DNA of 5,669 nt, from positions 1-5,669 of the forward strand of contig JALSMC010000326.1 of the NCBI GenBank assembly GCA_026987995.1. Reading direction: 5' to 3'. The notes beneath the pieces were generated by a model. The model made no database searches. It was not told where the DNA came from and saw nothing but the letters and a program-made list of their open reading frames with translations. Source of the DNA: Sulfurimonas sp. Lineage in GTDB: Bacteria > Campylobacterota > Campylobacteria > Campylobacterales > Sulfurimonadaceae. How positions within the stretch are numbered: position 1 is the stretch's first letter; each line of letters opens with the position of its first letter. Shown piece by piece: positions 1 through 5,669 of the stretch. The position numbers were made by a program, and so were the translations under genes.

Positions 1-576
1 GTTGATGCCGGTGCTCTGCTTGTGACTGATGTTGATGGAAACCTTGAAGATGATTTAGATTTTCAACTCGCTCAAATTGAGAAAGTATTTAAAGAAAATG
101 GCTGTAATGAGTTTAGAATTGCAAAGGATGATAAGGAAGCTGCTGATATCTGGTTTGCTAGAAGAAATGCTTCTCAAGCGATAACAGTTTATGGAAGTAA
201 AAAACTTAACGAAGATGTAACTGTTCCACGTGCTGCTCTGCCAGAACTTTTAGATAAGTTTAATGCAATTGCTGCGAAGTATGATATTAACATCCCATGT
301 TTTGGTCATACTGGCGATGGAAATGTGCATACAAATGTAATGGTAGATGGTAAAGACCCCCAACAAGTGAAAATAGCTTATCTAGCTATAGAAGAGGTGT
401 TTCAAGCGACTGTCGATTTAGGTGGAACACTCTCGGGTGAGCATGGTATAGGTCTTGCAAAAGCACCTTATATGCGTATGGCGTTTAGTGAAGAGGAGAT
501 GAATCTCTTTAAGTCTATAAAGATGGCGTTTGACCCTAACAATATTTTAAATCCTGCAAAAATGGGTCTTGCTTAA
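1..576 (+). CDS. glcD: FAD-linked oxidase, GlcD/D-lactate dehydrogenase type (3' part, start outside window)
   Basis: The frame is open from the first base, so this is the C-terminal 191 residues of a longer protein (family members are about 460 residues). It matches the C-terminal FAD-linked oxidase domain of the GlcD / D-lactate dehydrogenase family, which oxidises 2-hydroxyacids such as glycolate or lactate and passes electrons through FAD, usually to the quinone pool or a partner Fe-S subunit. Visible hallmarks are VTDVDG near the left edge, EDVTVPRAALPEL around residue 72, the metal/substrate motif GHTGDGNVH around 102-110, SGEHGIG around 145-151, and the terminal DPNNILNPAKM. The N-terminal FAD-binding domain is upstream and not visible. 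An internal GTG at position 22 is in frame but lies inside the conserved domain, so it is not the true start. The membrane protein gene follows after one base, suggesting co-transcription. The family is secure; the exact substrate, and therefore the symbol, is less so. Confidence 0.85.
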   Translation, partial: VDAGALLVTDVDGNLEDDLDFQLAQIEKVFKENGCNEFRIAKDDKEAADIWFARRNASQAITVYGSKKLNEDVTVPRAALPELLDKFNAIAAKYDINIPCFGHTGDGNVHTNVMVDGKDPQQVKIAYLAIEEVFQATVDLGGTLSGEHGIGLAKAPYMRMAFSEEEMNLFKSIKMAFDPNNILNPAKMGLA

Positions 577-577
577 A

Positions 578-1405
578 ATGAAAATCGAACTCACTCAAGT
601 TTACAAACAAGTAAAGTTTTGGGTGAGTACCTTTGTTGACAAAGAGTTGACACTCTTTGCAGCAAGTCTTAGTTTTTATACTATTTTTACTATTATCCCT
701 CTACTTTTGATTATGCTGACTATTTTGACTTCACTGCCTAGTTTTGCAGAGCATTATGAGAGCATAAAAGGTTTTATATTTTCAAACCTTATGCCTGTAA
801 ACTCTGAACTTGTTATGGATAAACTTGATATTTTTTTGGAGAACTCTTCAAAAATGGGGATGATAGGTTTTGCTATGATTTTAGTAGCATCACTGCTTTT
901 TTTCAAAAATTTTGAGTATATTGCGAACAAGATATTTCATGCGAAACCTCGAACACTTTGGGAATCTATCACGACCTACTGGACGATGCTTACACTTACT
1001 CCTATGGCACTTGGGGCATCTTTTTACATAACAGGCTACATCGCAACCCTCATGGCCTCAAACTCGCTTACTTCAGGGCTAAACATCTTACCTTTAGTAC
1101 CCTATGTTATTATCTGGGCACTTTTCTTTCTTATTTTTCAGATAGGAGCAAATGCGAAGATAAATCCTCGTGCTTCACTTATTAGCTCTTTTATCATCTC
1201 TATTATCTTTAGTGTGAGTAAAAATGCTTTTATTTATTATGTTTTTATGAACAAGTCTTACACTACGATGTACGGCTCTTTTGCTATAGTGATGTTTCTC
1301 TTTTTATGGATATATGTCTCGTGGATTATCTTTATCTATGGTTTAAAACTATGCTACATTATAGATAGCATATATAAAAGAGGCAAAAGCATAGAGCAAA
1401 AGTAG
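578..1405 (+). CDS. YihY/BrkB-family inner membrane protein
   Basis: This 275-residue protein is of usual length for the YihY/virulence factor BrkB family, once misnamed ribonuclease BN. It should be an integral inner-membrane protein with about six helices. Hydrophobic segments are seen near residues 27-50, 94-112, 136-160, 171-190, 198-223 and 234-262. Family hallmarks are the N-terminal FAASLSFYTIFTIIPLLLI and the C-terminal SYTTMYGSFAIVMFLFLWIY followed by a conserved GLKL. The molecular function of the family is not settled; transport or envelope roles have been proposed. I chose the ATG at 578, one base after the upstream TAA, because it fits translational coupling. An in-frame TTG at 569 would only add MLK. 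No clear Shine-Dalgarno sequence is visible, only a poor AUGGG-like stretch inside the upstream gene. The last 57 bases overlap the 3' end of comEC on the other strand. Confidence 0.88.
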   Translation: MKIELTQVYKQVKFWVSTFVDKELTLFAASLSFYTIFTIIPLLLIMLTILTSLPSFAEHYESIKGFIFSNLMPVNSELVMDKLDIFLENSSKMGMIGFAMILVASLLFFKNFEYIANKIFHAKPRTLWESITTYWTMLTLTPMALGASFYITGYIATLMASNSLTSGLNILPLVPYVIIWALFFLIFQIGANAKINPRASLISSFIISIIFSVSKNAFIYYVFMNKSYTTMYGSFAIVMFLFLWIYVSWIIFIYGLKLCYIIDSIYKRGKSIEQK

Positions 1406-2626
1406 CATAAGAAAACTTTTTTTATAAAGACTTAAAAGTGAAAGTACAATAGCAACTACTAAATACTGCAACTCATAAGTAATCAAAACAGCATGAGTAT
1501 CTACATACATAAACTTCTCTAAAAGACTGTCAAGCAAACTTCCAAAACCTAAAATATGTAGAAATATTGAGAGAGGATAAAAGAGAGTAAAGAGTGAAGT
1601 GTAGATGATAGAGAGTGGGTGGTAGAGACTAAAGTTACCAAAGATTGCAAGAGAGTATGGAAGCATAAGTAGGTACACCCAAAACGGTACAAGCACAAAC
1701 TGTAGTAGTTTACTCAAGTGTTTAAAATGAATCAAAAAAAGAAATATATAAAACACACCACTCATACTCAACCAAAAACCTATGCTAAAAAAGAGCCTTG
1801 GTGCAAGTGAGATAATGAGTAATAGAGTGAGGATGAGAGTCTGCATCGAGATGATTTTTACCCCTCTGTCGTATAAAATAAATCCTACAACTAACATAAC
1901 AAATGCACGGAGCAAAGAGGGTGGAGTACCTAAAAAGAGCAGATACAAAAGAAGTAAGCTAACTATGATGAAAAAGGAGTCCACTTTTGCACTTCTGTAG
2001 GGAAAATACCTCTTTTGTAAAAATGCATAGGGGAATTTTATGAGAAAAAAGAGAACACCTGCAAGTACTCCTAGATGAAAACCACTAATAGCGATGAGGT
2101 GTGAAACCCCTAAACTAGAGAAAAGTGTTTGAAGTTTATAAGGAAGTGTTTTAGCCGTATAAAGTGCTTGATAAAGTAGTGAGATGTCTTTGTTTGCGTG
2201 TTGTGAGTCTATGAAAGTGTTGAATTTTTTTTTGATGGAGTGATTAGGATGAATTTTCAGGATTTTAGAGAAGCAGTAAAAACTTCTCATATAGTCATAG
2301 AAACTTATTTTCCCTGCCCATACTTCAAGTTCTACTTCTGAGTATTTAATATCAGCGAGTTTTGAGTTGGCAGTGGTATAAAAACTAAAACCTTTATCAC
2401 TTGTAAGTTTGAGTACTTGATAGATTTTTATTTTTCCAGTTTTACTCTCTTTCGTTTTGGAGTACTGTTTTACAACAGTGGCATTTACAAGTTGCGAGTC
2501 AAACTTTGTAAGTTCTTTGTAGTTATGAAACTCTAAAGCGAGGCTCAGAGAAAGAAGAGTGAAAATTAAAATAGCAAAATGAAGATAGTCTCGCTTGTTG
2601 GTAAAAAGCGAAACCTTTTCTAGCAT
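1349..2626 (-). CDS. comEC: ComEC/Rec2-family DNA uptake channel protein, short form
   Basis: This 425-residue polytopic membrane protein matches the ComEC/Rec2 competence family, which forms the inner-membrane channel through which single-stranded DNA enters during natural transformation. An N-terminal membrane anchor (about residues 15-31) precedes a soluble, beta-rich region (about 35-125) resembling the DUF4131/OB-like part. The competence domain follows, with its signatures: GVSHLIAISGFHLG at 173-186, LGTPPSLLRAFVM at 232-244, and LAPRLFFSIGFWLSMSG around 274-290. Several more hydrophobic helices run to the C-terminus. The C-terminal metallo-beta-lactamase-like nuclease domain of the roughly 750-residue Bacillus-type ComEC is absent; short forms like this are, from memory, normal in Campylobacterota (ComE3 of Helicobacter). 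The ATG directly abuts the dnaB stop (TAAATG) with no visible Shine-Dalgarno, so its translation probably depends on ribosomes finishing dnaB. The 3' end overlaps the convergent YihY-family gene. The family call is firm; active competence in this organism is inference. Confidence 0.9.
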   Translation of the reverse strand: MLEKVSLFTNKRDYLHFAILIFTLLSLSLALEFHNYKELTKFDSQLVNATVVKQYSKTKESKTGKIKIYQVLKLTSDKGFSFYTTANSKLADIKYSEVELEVWAGKISFYDYMRSFYCFSKILKIHPNHSIKKKFNTFIDSQHANKDISLLYQALYTAKTLPYKLQTLFSSLGVSHLIAISGFHLGVLAGVLFFLIKFPYAFLQKRYFPYRSAKVDSFFIIVSLLLLYLLFLGTPPSLLRAFVMLVVGFILYDRGVKIISMQTLILTLLLIISLAPRLFFSIGFWLSMSGVFYIFLFLIHFKHLSKLLQFVLVPFWVYLLMLPYSLAIFGNFSLYHPLSIIYTSLFTLFYPLSIFLHILGFGSLLDSLLEKFMYVDTHAVLITYELQYLVVAIVLSLLSLYKKSFLMLLLLYAFASFIYAIYNVA

Positions 2627-4072
2627 TTAAAGTTGGGGAATATCTATCTGAGGGACATTCATCTCAGCCGAAGATGTGTCAATATTTTCATAAACAGTCT
2701 CCACACCAGCACTAAATGCAGGAGCATCCACAAAACGAGTAAGCTTCTTCTGAAAGATAAGTTTTACATGACCCGTTGGACCATTACGCTGTTTTCCGAT
2801 GATGATTTCAGCCTCTTCTTCCTCTTTTTCTACATACTCAGAGACAAACTCTTTACCCTCAGCCTTAGCCGCTTTTTCGCGCTCTTTTTCTTCTTTATAA
2901 AGATAGACATCATCACGGTACACAAAAAGAATGATGTCTGCATCCTGCTCAATAGAACCAGACTCACGAATATCACTCAGCATTGGGCGTTTATCATTAC
3001 GAGACTCAACACCACGGTTAAGTTGAGAAAGTGCAACCACAGGCATCTCAAGCTCACGAGCAAGCATCTTTAGCCCACGAGAGATTTCAGATACTTGTAT
3101 GTGTCTGTCTTGTTTTCCGATACCCTGCATAATTTGAAGATAATCAATAACAGCTATCTCTATCTCAGGATGTTGGTTTTTGAGTTTACGAAGTTTACTT
3201 CTAAGTTGGTTGATATTTAAGCTACCTTGGTCATCCACATAAAGTTTCGCAGAGTTCATTTTATCCACAGCACCATTGAGTGCACTCCATTGGTTATCGT
3301 TCATATCACCCACACGAAGTTTTTGAAGAGGTATAGAAGTCTGTATGGAAAGTAAACGAAGCATCAACTGTTCTGCAGGCATCTCTAACGAGAAAAAAGC
3401 AACACCCTTGCCTTGCATGATAAGGCTGTTTACAGTGTTGAGTATAAACGATGTTTTACCCATTGCCGGACGAGCCGCGATGATGACAAGGTCACCTTTA
3501 CCAAAACCCGTTGTCATTTTGTTGAGTTCAGCAAAACCAGTGTCGACTCCAACAAGCACAGAGTTACCACGGCGTTTCATCTCTTTGATGTACTCCATAG
3601 TGTCAAAAGTCATCTTTGGTGCATCTTTGAAGTCTGAAGTCTGGTTGTCTTGTGTTATTTCATAGAGCTTTTTCTCTACTATGTCTATGACTTCAGCTGA
3701 TGGGAGTTCCTCTTCAACAGTCACTCTTTTTATCTCTGTAGTGAGTGTTAAAAGGTGGCGTTTGAGTGACTTATCTTTAACTTCATCAACATAAGCTTGT
3801 GTATTTGAGATAGGATTCGCTGCGAGAATTTCTAGCATAACCTGCTCATCAAACTTCTTGGCTTTAATGAGCTCTTTTTTGATAAACTCTTCATCAATAG
3901 GCTGATCTTTTTGAAGTAAAAGCATCATAGCGTTAAATATCTCTTGATGCGCAGGGAGATAAAAATCATCTACCTTAAGAGCAACGGAGAGTTCATCAAA
4001 CTGACTTGGTTCAAAAACGATTGAACTCAGTATGGAGCGTTCAAAGGCTAGGTTGTAGAGGTTGTCTTGCAT
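2627..4072 (-). CDS. dnaB: Replicative DNA helicase DnaB
   Basis: This 481-residue protein is the hexameric replication fork helicase, which translocates 5'-3' on the lagging-strand template and recruits primase. The N-terminal helical domain (about 1-105) begins NLAFERSILSSIVFEP. A linker leads to the RecA-like motor from about residue 175. Visible motor elements are Walker A ARPAMGKTS at 200-208 (K206), FSLEM with the likely catalytic E230, Walker B VIDYLQ with D310, SQLNRGVESR at 349-357, DIRESGSIEQDAD at 367-379, and KQRNGPTG at 427-434, whose basic residues include the arginine finger equivalent. Compared with E. coli DnaB there is a charged insert of about 25-30 residues before the finger (about 391-419) and a C-terminal tail ending NVPQIDIPQL. 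The ATG overlaps the ispG stop by one base (TAATG), with a GAGG ten bases upstream. comEC follows immediately, so all three genes are probably co-expressed. Confidence 0.97.
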   Translation of the reverse strand: MQDNLYNLAFERSILSSIVFEPSQFDELSVALKVDDFYLPAHQEIFNAMMLLLQKDQPIDEEFIKKELIKAKKFDEQVMLEILAANPISNTQAYVDEVKDKSLKRHLLTLTTEIKRVTVEEELPSAEVIDIVEKKLYEITQDNQTSDFKDAPKMTFDTMEYIKEMKRRGNSVLVGVDTGFAELNKMTTGFGKGDLVIIAARPAMGKTSFILNTVNSLIMQGKGVAFFSLEMPAEQLMLRLLSIQTSIPLQKLRVGDMNDNQWSALNGAVDKMNSAKLYVDDQGSLNINQLRSKLRKLKNQHPEIEIAVIDYLQIMQGIGKQDRHIQVSEISRGLKMLARELEMPVVALSQLNRGVESRNDKRPMLSDIRESGSIEQDADIILFVYRDDVYLYKEEKEREKAAKAEGKEFVSEYVEKEEEEAEIIIGKQRNGPTGHVKLIFQKKLTRFVDAPAFSAGVETVYENIDTSSAEMNVPQIDIPQL

Positions 4073-5133
4073 TATTTACTAGCCTCAGCCATCTTCTCAA
4101 CCTCATAAACAAACTTATCTACAAGCTCATGCTCATCTAGGTTAGCGATAACTTCGCCTTTAACCATAACAAGACCTTTTCCCTTACCGTAAGCGATGGC
4201 TACATCAGCGTGAGCGGCTTCACCTATGGCGTTTACTACGCAGCCCATCACTGAAACATTTAGCGGTGTTTTTATATGTGCAGTGCGTTTTTCTATCTCA
4301 GCTACGGCTGTCACTAAGTCCGCTTCTATTCGTCCACATGTTGGACATGAGATGATGTTAAGTCCATCAGGCATAGCACCACTGTCTTTAAGAATTGCAC
4401 GAGCAACATTTATCTCTTCTTCAAGCTCGCCTGTAATGCTCACACGCATAGTATCACCGATACCTTCGAGTAAAAGTGTACCTAGACCAATAGAACTTTT
4501 GACAGTTGCATGAAAAAGTGTTCCAGCTTCTGTAACACCCAAGTGAAATGGATAGTGATTTTTAGGACGGAGTTGTCTATAAGCTGCTACTGTTCTCTCA
4601 ACATCAGAGGCTTTAAGGCTTATTTTGATGTCTGTAAAACCTAAGTCTTCAAGATACTTGATGTTGTACTCAGCAGAAGCCACCATACCCTCAGCAGTCT
4701 GTCCATACTTGTTCTCAAACTCTTTTTCTAAACTCCCCGCGTTTACACCGATACGAATTGGGATACTTCTCTCATTACAAGCTTTGACTATCTCTTTTAT
4801 ACGAGACTTTTCACCGATGTTTCCAGGATTAAAACGGATACAGTCAACAGATTCGGCTGCTATGAGGGCTAGTTTATAGTTGTAGTGGATGTCTGCCACA
4901 AGTGGAAGGTCTATTTGCTCTTTTATGGCTTTTAATGCAAGTGCATCCTCCATATCAGGAACAGCTACACGCACGATGTCACAGCCTGCAAAGTGCAGTC
5001 GTTTTATTTGCTCGACTGTTGCATCAACATCATAAGTGTTGGAGTAGGTCATCGACTGTGTGCTTATTGGTGCATCACCACCAACAGCTACATCGCCGAC
5101 ATATATTTTTTTAGTAGGGTATCTTGTTATCAT
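4072..5133 (-). CDS. ispG: 4-hydroxy-3-methylbut-2-enyl diphosphate synthase IspG (GcpE)
   Basis: This 353-residue cytosolic iron-sulfur enzyme catalyses the penultimate step of the MEP (non-mevalonate) isoprenoid pathway, reductively opening MEcPP to HMBPP with electrons from ferredoxin or flavodoxin. The N-terminal TIM-barrel part shows APISTQSMT (21-29), [10 protein letters not shown] (52-61), LVADIHYN (78-85) and IRFNPGNIG (99-107). The [4Fe-4S] ligands are visible as ISCPTCGR (C263, C266) and [12 protein letters not shown] (C298), with E305 as the likely fourth ligand by comparison with E. coli IspG. All expected key residues are present and the length is normal for the short bacterial form. 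The start is well fixed: only three codons separate this ATG from an in-frame upstream stop, and none is a start codon. No Shine-Dalgarno sequence is visible, and a -10-like element sits six bases upstream, so the transcript may be leaderless. It leads the ispG-dnaB-comEC cluster. Confidence 0.97.
   Translation of the reverse strand: MITRYPTKKIYVGDVAVGGDAPISTQSMTYSNTYDVDATVEQIKRLHFAGCDIVRVAVPDMEDALALKAIKEQIDLPLVADIHYNYKLALIAAESVDCIRFNPGNIGEKSRIKEIVKACNERSIPIRIGVNAGSLEKEFENKYGQTAEGMVASAEYNIKYLEDLGFTDIKISLKASDVERTVAAYRQLRPKNHYPFHLGVTEAGTLFHATVKSSIGLGTLLLEGIGDTMRVSITGELEEEINVARAILKDSGAMPDGLNIISCPTCGRIEADLVTAVAEIEKRTAHIKTPLNVSVMGCVVNAIGEAAHADVAIAYGKGKGLVMVKGEVIANLDEHELVDKFVYEVEKMAEASK
4083..4086 (-). 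promoter_or_regulatory. Likely ribosome binding site of dnaB
   Basis: Read on the minus strand, GAGG lies inside the last codons of ispG with ten bases between it and the dnaB ATG. The spacing is slightly long but workable. Because the ispG stop and dnaB start share a base (TAATG), terminating ispG ribosomes could also restart here. Confidence 0.5.
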
Positions 5134-5139
5134 AGAGTG

Positions 5140-5145
5140 ATTTTA
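5140..5145 (-). promoter_or_regulatory. Putative ispG promoter, -10 element
   Basis: On the minus strand, TAAAAT (five of six matches to TATAAT) lies six bases before the ispG ATG in a T-rich region. There is no good -35 hexamer at the expected distance; sigma-70 promoters of Campylobacterota are known to rely little on a -35 box. Standard spacing would place the transcription start on the A of the start codon. The sequence is AT-rich, so a chance match is possible. Confidence 0.4.
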
Positions 5146-5146
5146 G

Positions 5147-5165
5147 CTTTTTTGGACTAAAAAAG
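5147..5165. repeat. Short inverted repeat upstream of ispG
   Basis: CTTTTTT and AAAAAAG form a perfect 7-bp inverted repeat around a 5-base spacer (GGACT). It lies directly upstream of the putative ispG -10 element. The arms are almost pure A/T, so it would make a weak hairpin. It may be an operator-like site, bendable promoter DNA, or simply two A/T tracts facing each other. Confidence 0.35.
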
Positions 5166-5194
5166 TGTTGAATTATCAAACTTAGAAAAAAAAA

Positions 5195-5563
5195 CTAGTT
5201 ATACGGGTACTCTGTATGACAATAAGCGTTATCAAATGAACAACATCCATCTGCAATACCCATATTTTTTAGACCTTTATCAAATGCCCAATAGTGCTTA
5301 TAGCTTCCATCCCGTAAAAATTCAAAAGCACTTACAACATCACTTGCATTGGAGTCTTTAGCAATTGCAATATCATTTGCTAAGTCATTAATATCAACAA
5401 CTTCAATCATACAGCCAACCTCCAGTGCATCTTGTTTTGATTGAATACCTTTAGCAATGAGCTCATTATAAAGAGTTTGAATTTCTGATACACTATACTG
5501 ACCAGCTGGCATATCTTCAATATCTGCATACATGAGATCAAGATTATTGCCAACAAATAACAA
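5195..5563 (-). pseudogene. DUF2202 ferritin-like protein, N-terminally truncated remnant
   Basis: The reading frame (about 120 residues) resembles the C-terminal half of DUF2202 proteins, which are ferritin-like, often exported proteins of about 200 residues with no established function. Recognisable parts are ADIEDMPAGQYSVSEIQTLY (13-32), DALEVGCMIEVVDINDL (45-61), a helix ending FEFLRDGSYKHYWAFDKGL (80-98) with H90, and a Cys-rich end (CCS, then CHTEYP). The signal peptide and first ferritin helices, which would carry about half of the metal ligands, are missing. Homology starts at about NNLDLMY, and an in-frame TAA stands two codons before the TTG at 5563. Translating the rest of the minus strand to the window edge in all three frames shows no displaced N-terminal half. 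The only candidate starts, the TTG and the ATG of residue 11, have no visible ribosome binding site. I infer a 5' deletion or rearrangement, although a short expressed protein cannot be excluded. Confidence 0.65.
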
Positions 5564-5585
5564 ACATTAAATTAAGAACAGAAAT

Positions 5586-5594
5586 TGCTATAAG
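5586..5594 (+). promoter_or_regulatory. Extended -10 promoter for the right-edge gene
   Basis: TGCTATAAG is an extended -10 element (TG, one base, then TATAAG with five of six matches to TATAAT), the form common in Campylobacterota. There is no clear -35 box. The predicted transcript starts near 5601, giving a leader of about 14 bases that contains the ribosome binding site. Confidence 0.5.
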
Positions 5595-5603
5595 AGTTAA
5601 AAA

Positions 5604-5609
5604 AAGAGA
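5604..5609 (+). promoter_or_regulatory. Ribosome binding site of the right-edge gene
   Basis: AAGAGA lies five bases before the ATG at 5615. It is a modest Shine-Dalgarno match, but spacing, start codon and the upstream -10 element agree. Confidence 0.45.
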
Positions 5610-5614
5610 TTCAA

Positions 5615-5669
5615 ATGAGAGTAACTTATAACATTTCAGAGAACGCAAGAGAAGAAATAAATATAGCAA
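5615..5669 (+). CDS. Unidentified protein, first 18 codons (runs off the window)
   Basis: An ATG with a plausible ribosome binding site and an extended -10 promoter opens a frame that stays open to the window edge, reading MRVTYNISENAREEINIA. The composition (polar, E/N-rich, possibly amphipathic) looks like a soluble protein, and I do not recognise the family from so short a piece. It is divergent from the truncated DUF2202 frame, and its control signals occupy the space where that gene's 5' half would be expected. The opposite strand is also open here but reads as a leucine/phenylalanine-rich stretch, which is less convincing. Confidence 0.5.
   Translation, partial: MRVTYNISENAREEINIA

Noticed and set aside
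569..577. An in-frame TTG as a possible earlier start of the YihY-family gene.
   Set aside because: It adds only three residues, has no Shine-Dalgarno and overlaps the upstream gene. The ATG at 578 fits better with coupling.
1349..2626. ComEC as a truncated gene, because the C-terminal metallo-beta-lactamase-like domain is missing.
   Set aside because: All core competence-domain signatures are intact and, from memory, short ComEC proteins of about 420 residues are normal in Campylobacterota.
2633..3073. A 146-codon open frame on the plus strand inside dnaB.
   Set aside because: It is antisense to a strongly conserved part of dnaB, has F/L/R-rich low-complexity content and matches no family I know. 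It is a shadow of dnaB codon usage.
5186..5215. A T-run after the DUF2202 stop (minus strand) as an intrinsic terminator.
   Set aside because: There is no GC-rich stem before the T-run. The only hairpin I can draw has a 4-bp ATAC/GTAT stem, and AACTAGTT at 5193-5200 is a palindrome without a loop.
5544..5669. A minus-strand frame open from the window edge, reading as a hydrophobic Leu/Phe/Ile-rich 41-residue stretch that could be the end of a membrane protein.
   Set aside because: It overlaps the DUF2202 frame and lies opposite a plus-strand start with promoter and ribosome binding site. Such hydrophobic frames are expected opposite A-rich coding sequence. It remains possible but is the weaker reading.
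5585..5669. An 8-bp inverted repeat, TTGCTATA at 5585-5592 and TATAGCAA at 5662-5669.
   Set aside because: Repeats of this length within 100 bases are expected several times by chance in a window this size, and one arm lies in coding sequence.

Overview
This window looks like ordinary chromosome from a mesophilic member of the Campylobacterota, most like Sulfurimonas, Sulfuricurvum or a relative. I infer this from remembered family resemblance: the DnaB and IspG sequences, the short ComEC with no C-terminal hydrolase domain, the dnaB-comEC neighbourhood, and a DUF2202 protein of the kind common in this group. The AT-rich base composition fits. No search could be run.

Layout. Positions 1-1405 are read on the plus strand. 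First comes the 3' part of a GlcD-type FAD-linked oxidase gene (1-576), then, one base later, a YihY/BrkB-family membrane protein gene (578-1405). Positions 5133-1349 are read on the minus strand as a very tight cluster: ispG, then dnaB (sharing one base with ispG), then comEC (abutting dnaB with no gap). The two blocks converge and their 3' ends overlap by 57 bp, so there is no intergenic terminator between them. Upstream of ispG lies a short AT-rich spacer (5134-5194) holding a probable ispG promoter so close to the ATG that the mRNA may be leaderless. Beyond it is an N-terminally truncated DUF2202 (ferritin-like) reading frame on the minus strand (5195-5563), which is probably a pseudogene. 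At the right edge, an extended -10 promoter and a ribosome binding site precede the first 18 codons of a plus-strand gene that leaves the window (5615 onward).

How the genes work together. ispG (isoprenoid precursors), dnaB (replication fork helicase) and comEC (inner-membrane DNA-uptake channel) have unrelated biochemistry but are probably co-transcribed and translationally coupled. The pairing of dnaB with the comEC gene is, as I recall, also found in Helicobacter pylori. The GlcD and YihY genes form a second, separate transcription unit.

I see no CRISPR array, tRNA, rRNA, insertion sequence or clear defence system. The least ordinary part is the right end: the broken DUF2202 gene next to an unidentified gene on the opposite strand suggests a rearrangement junction.
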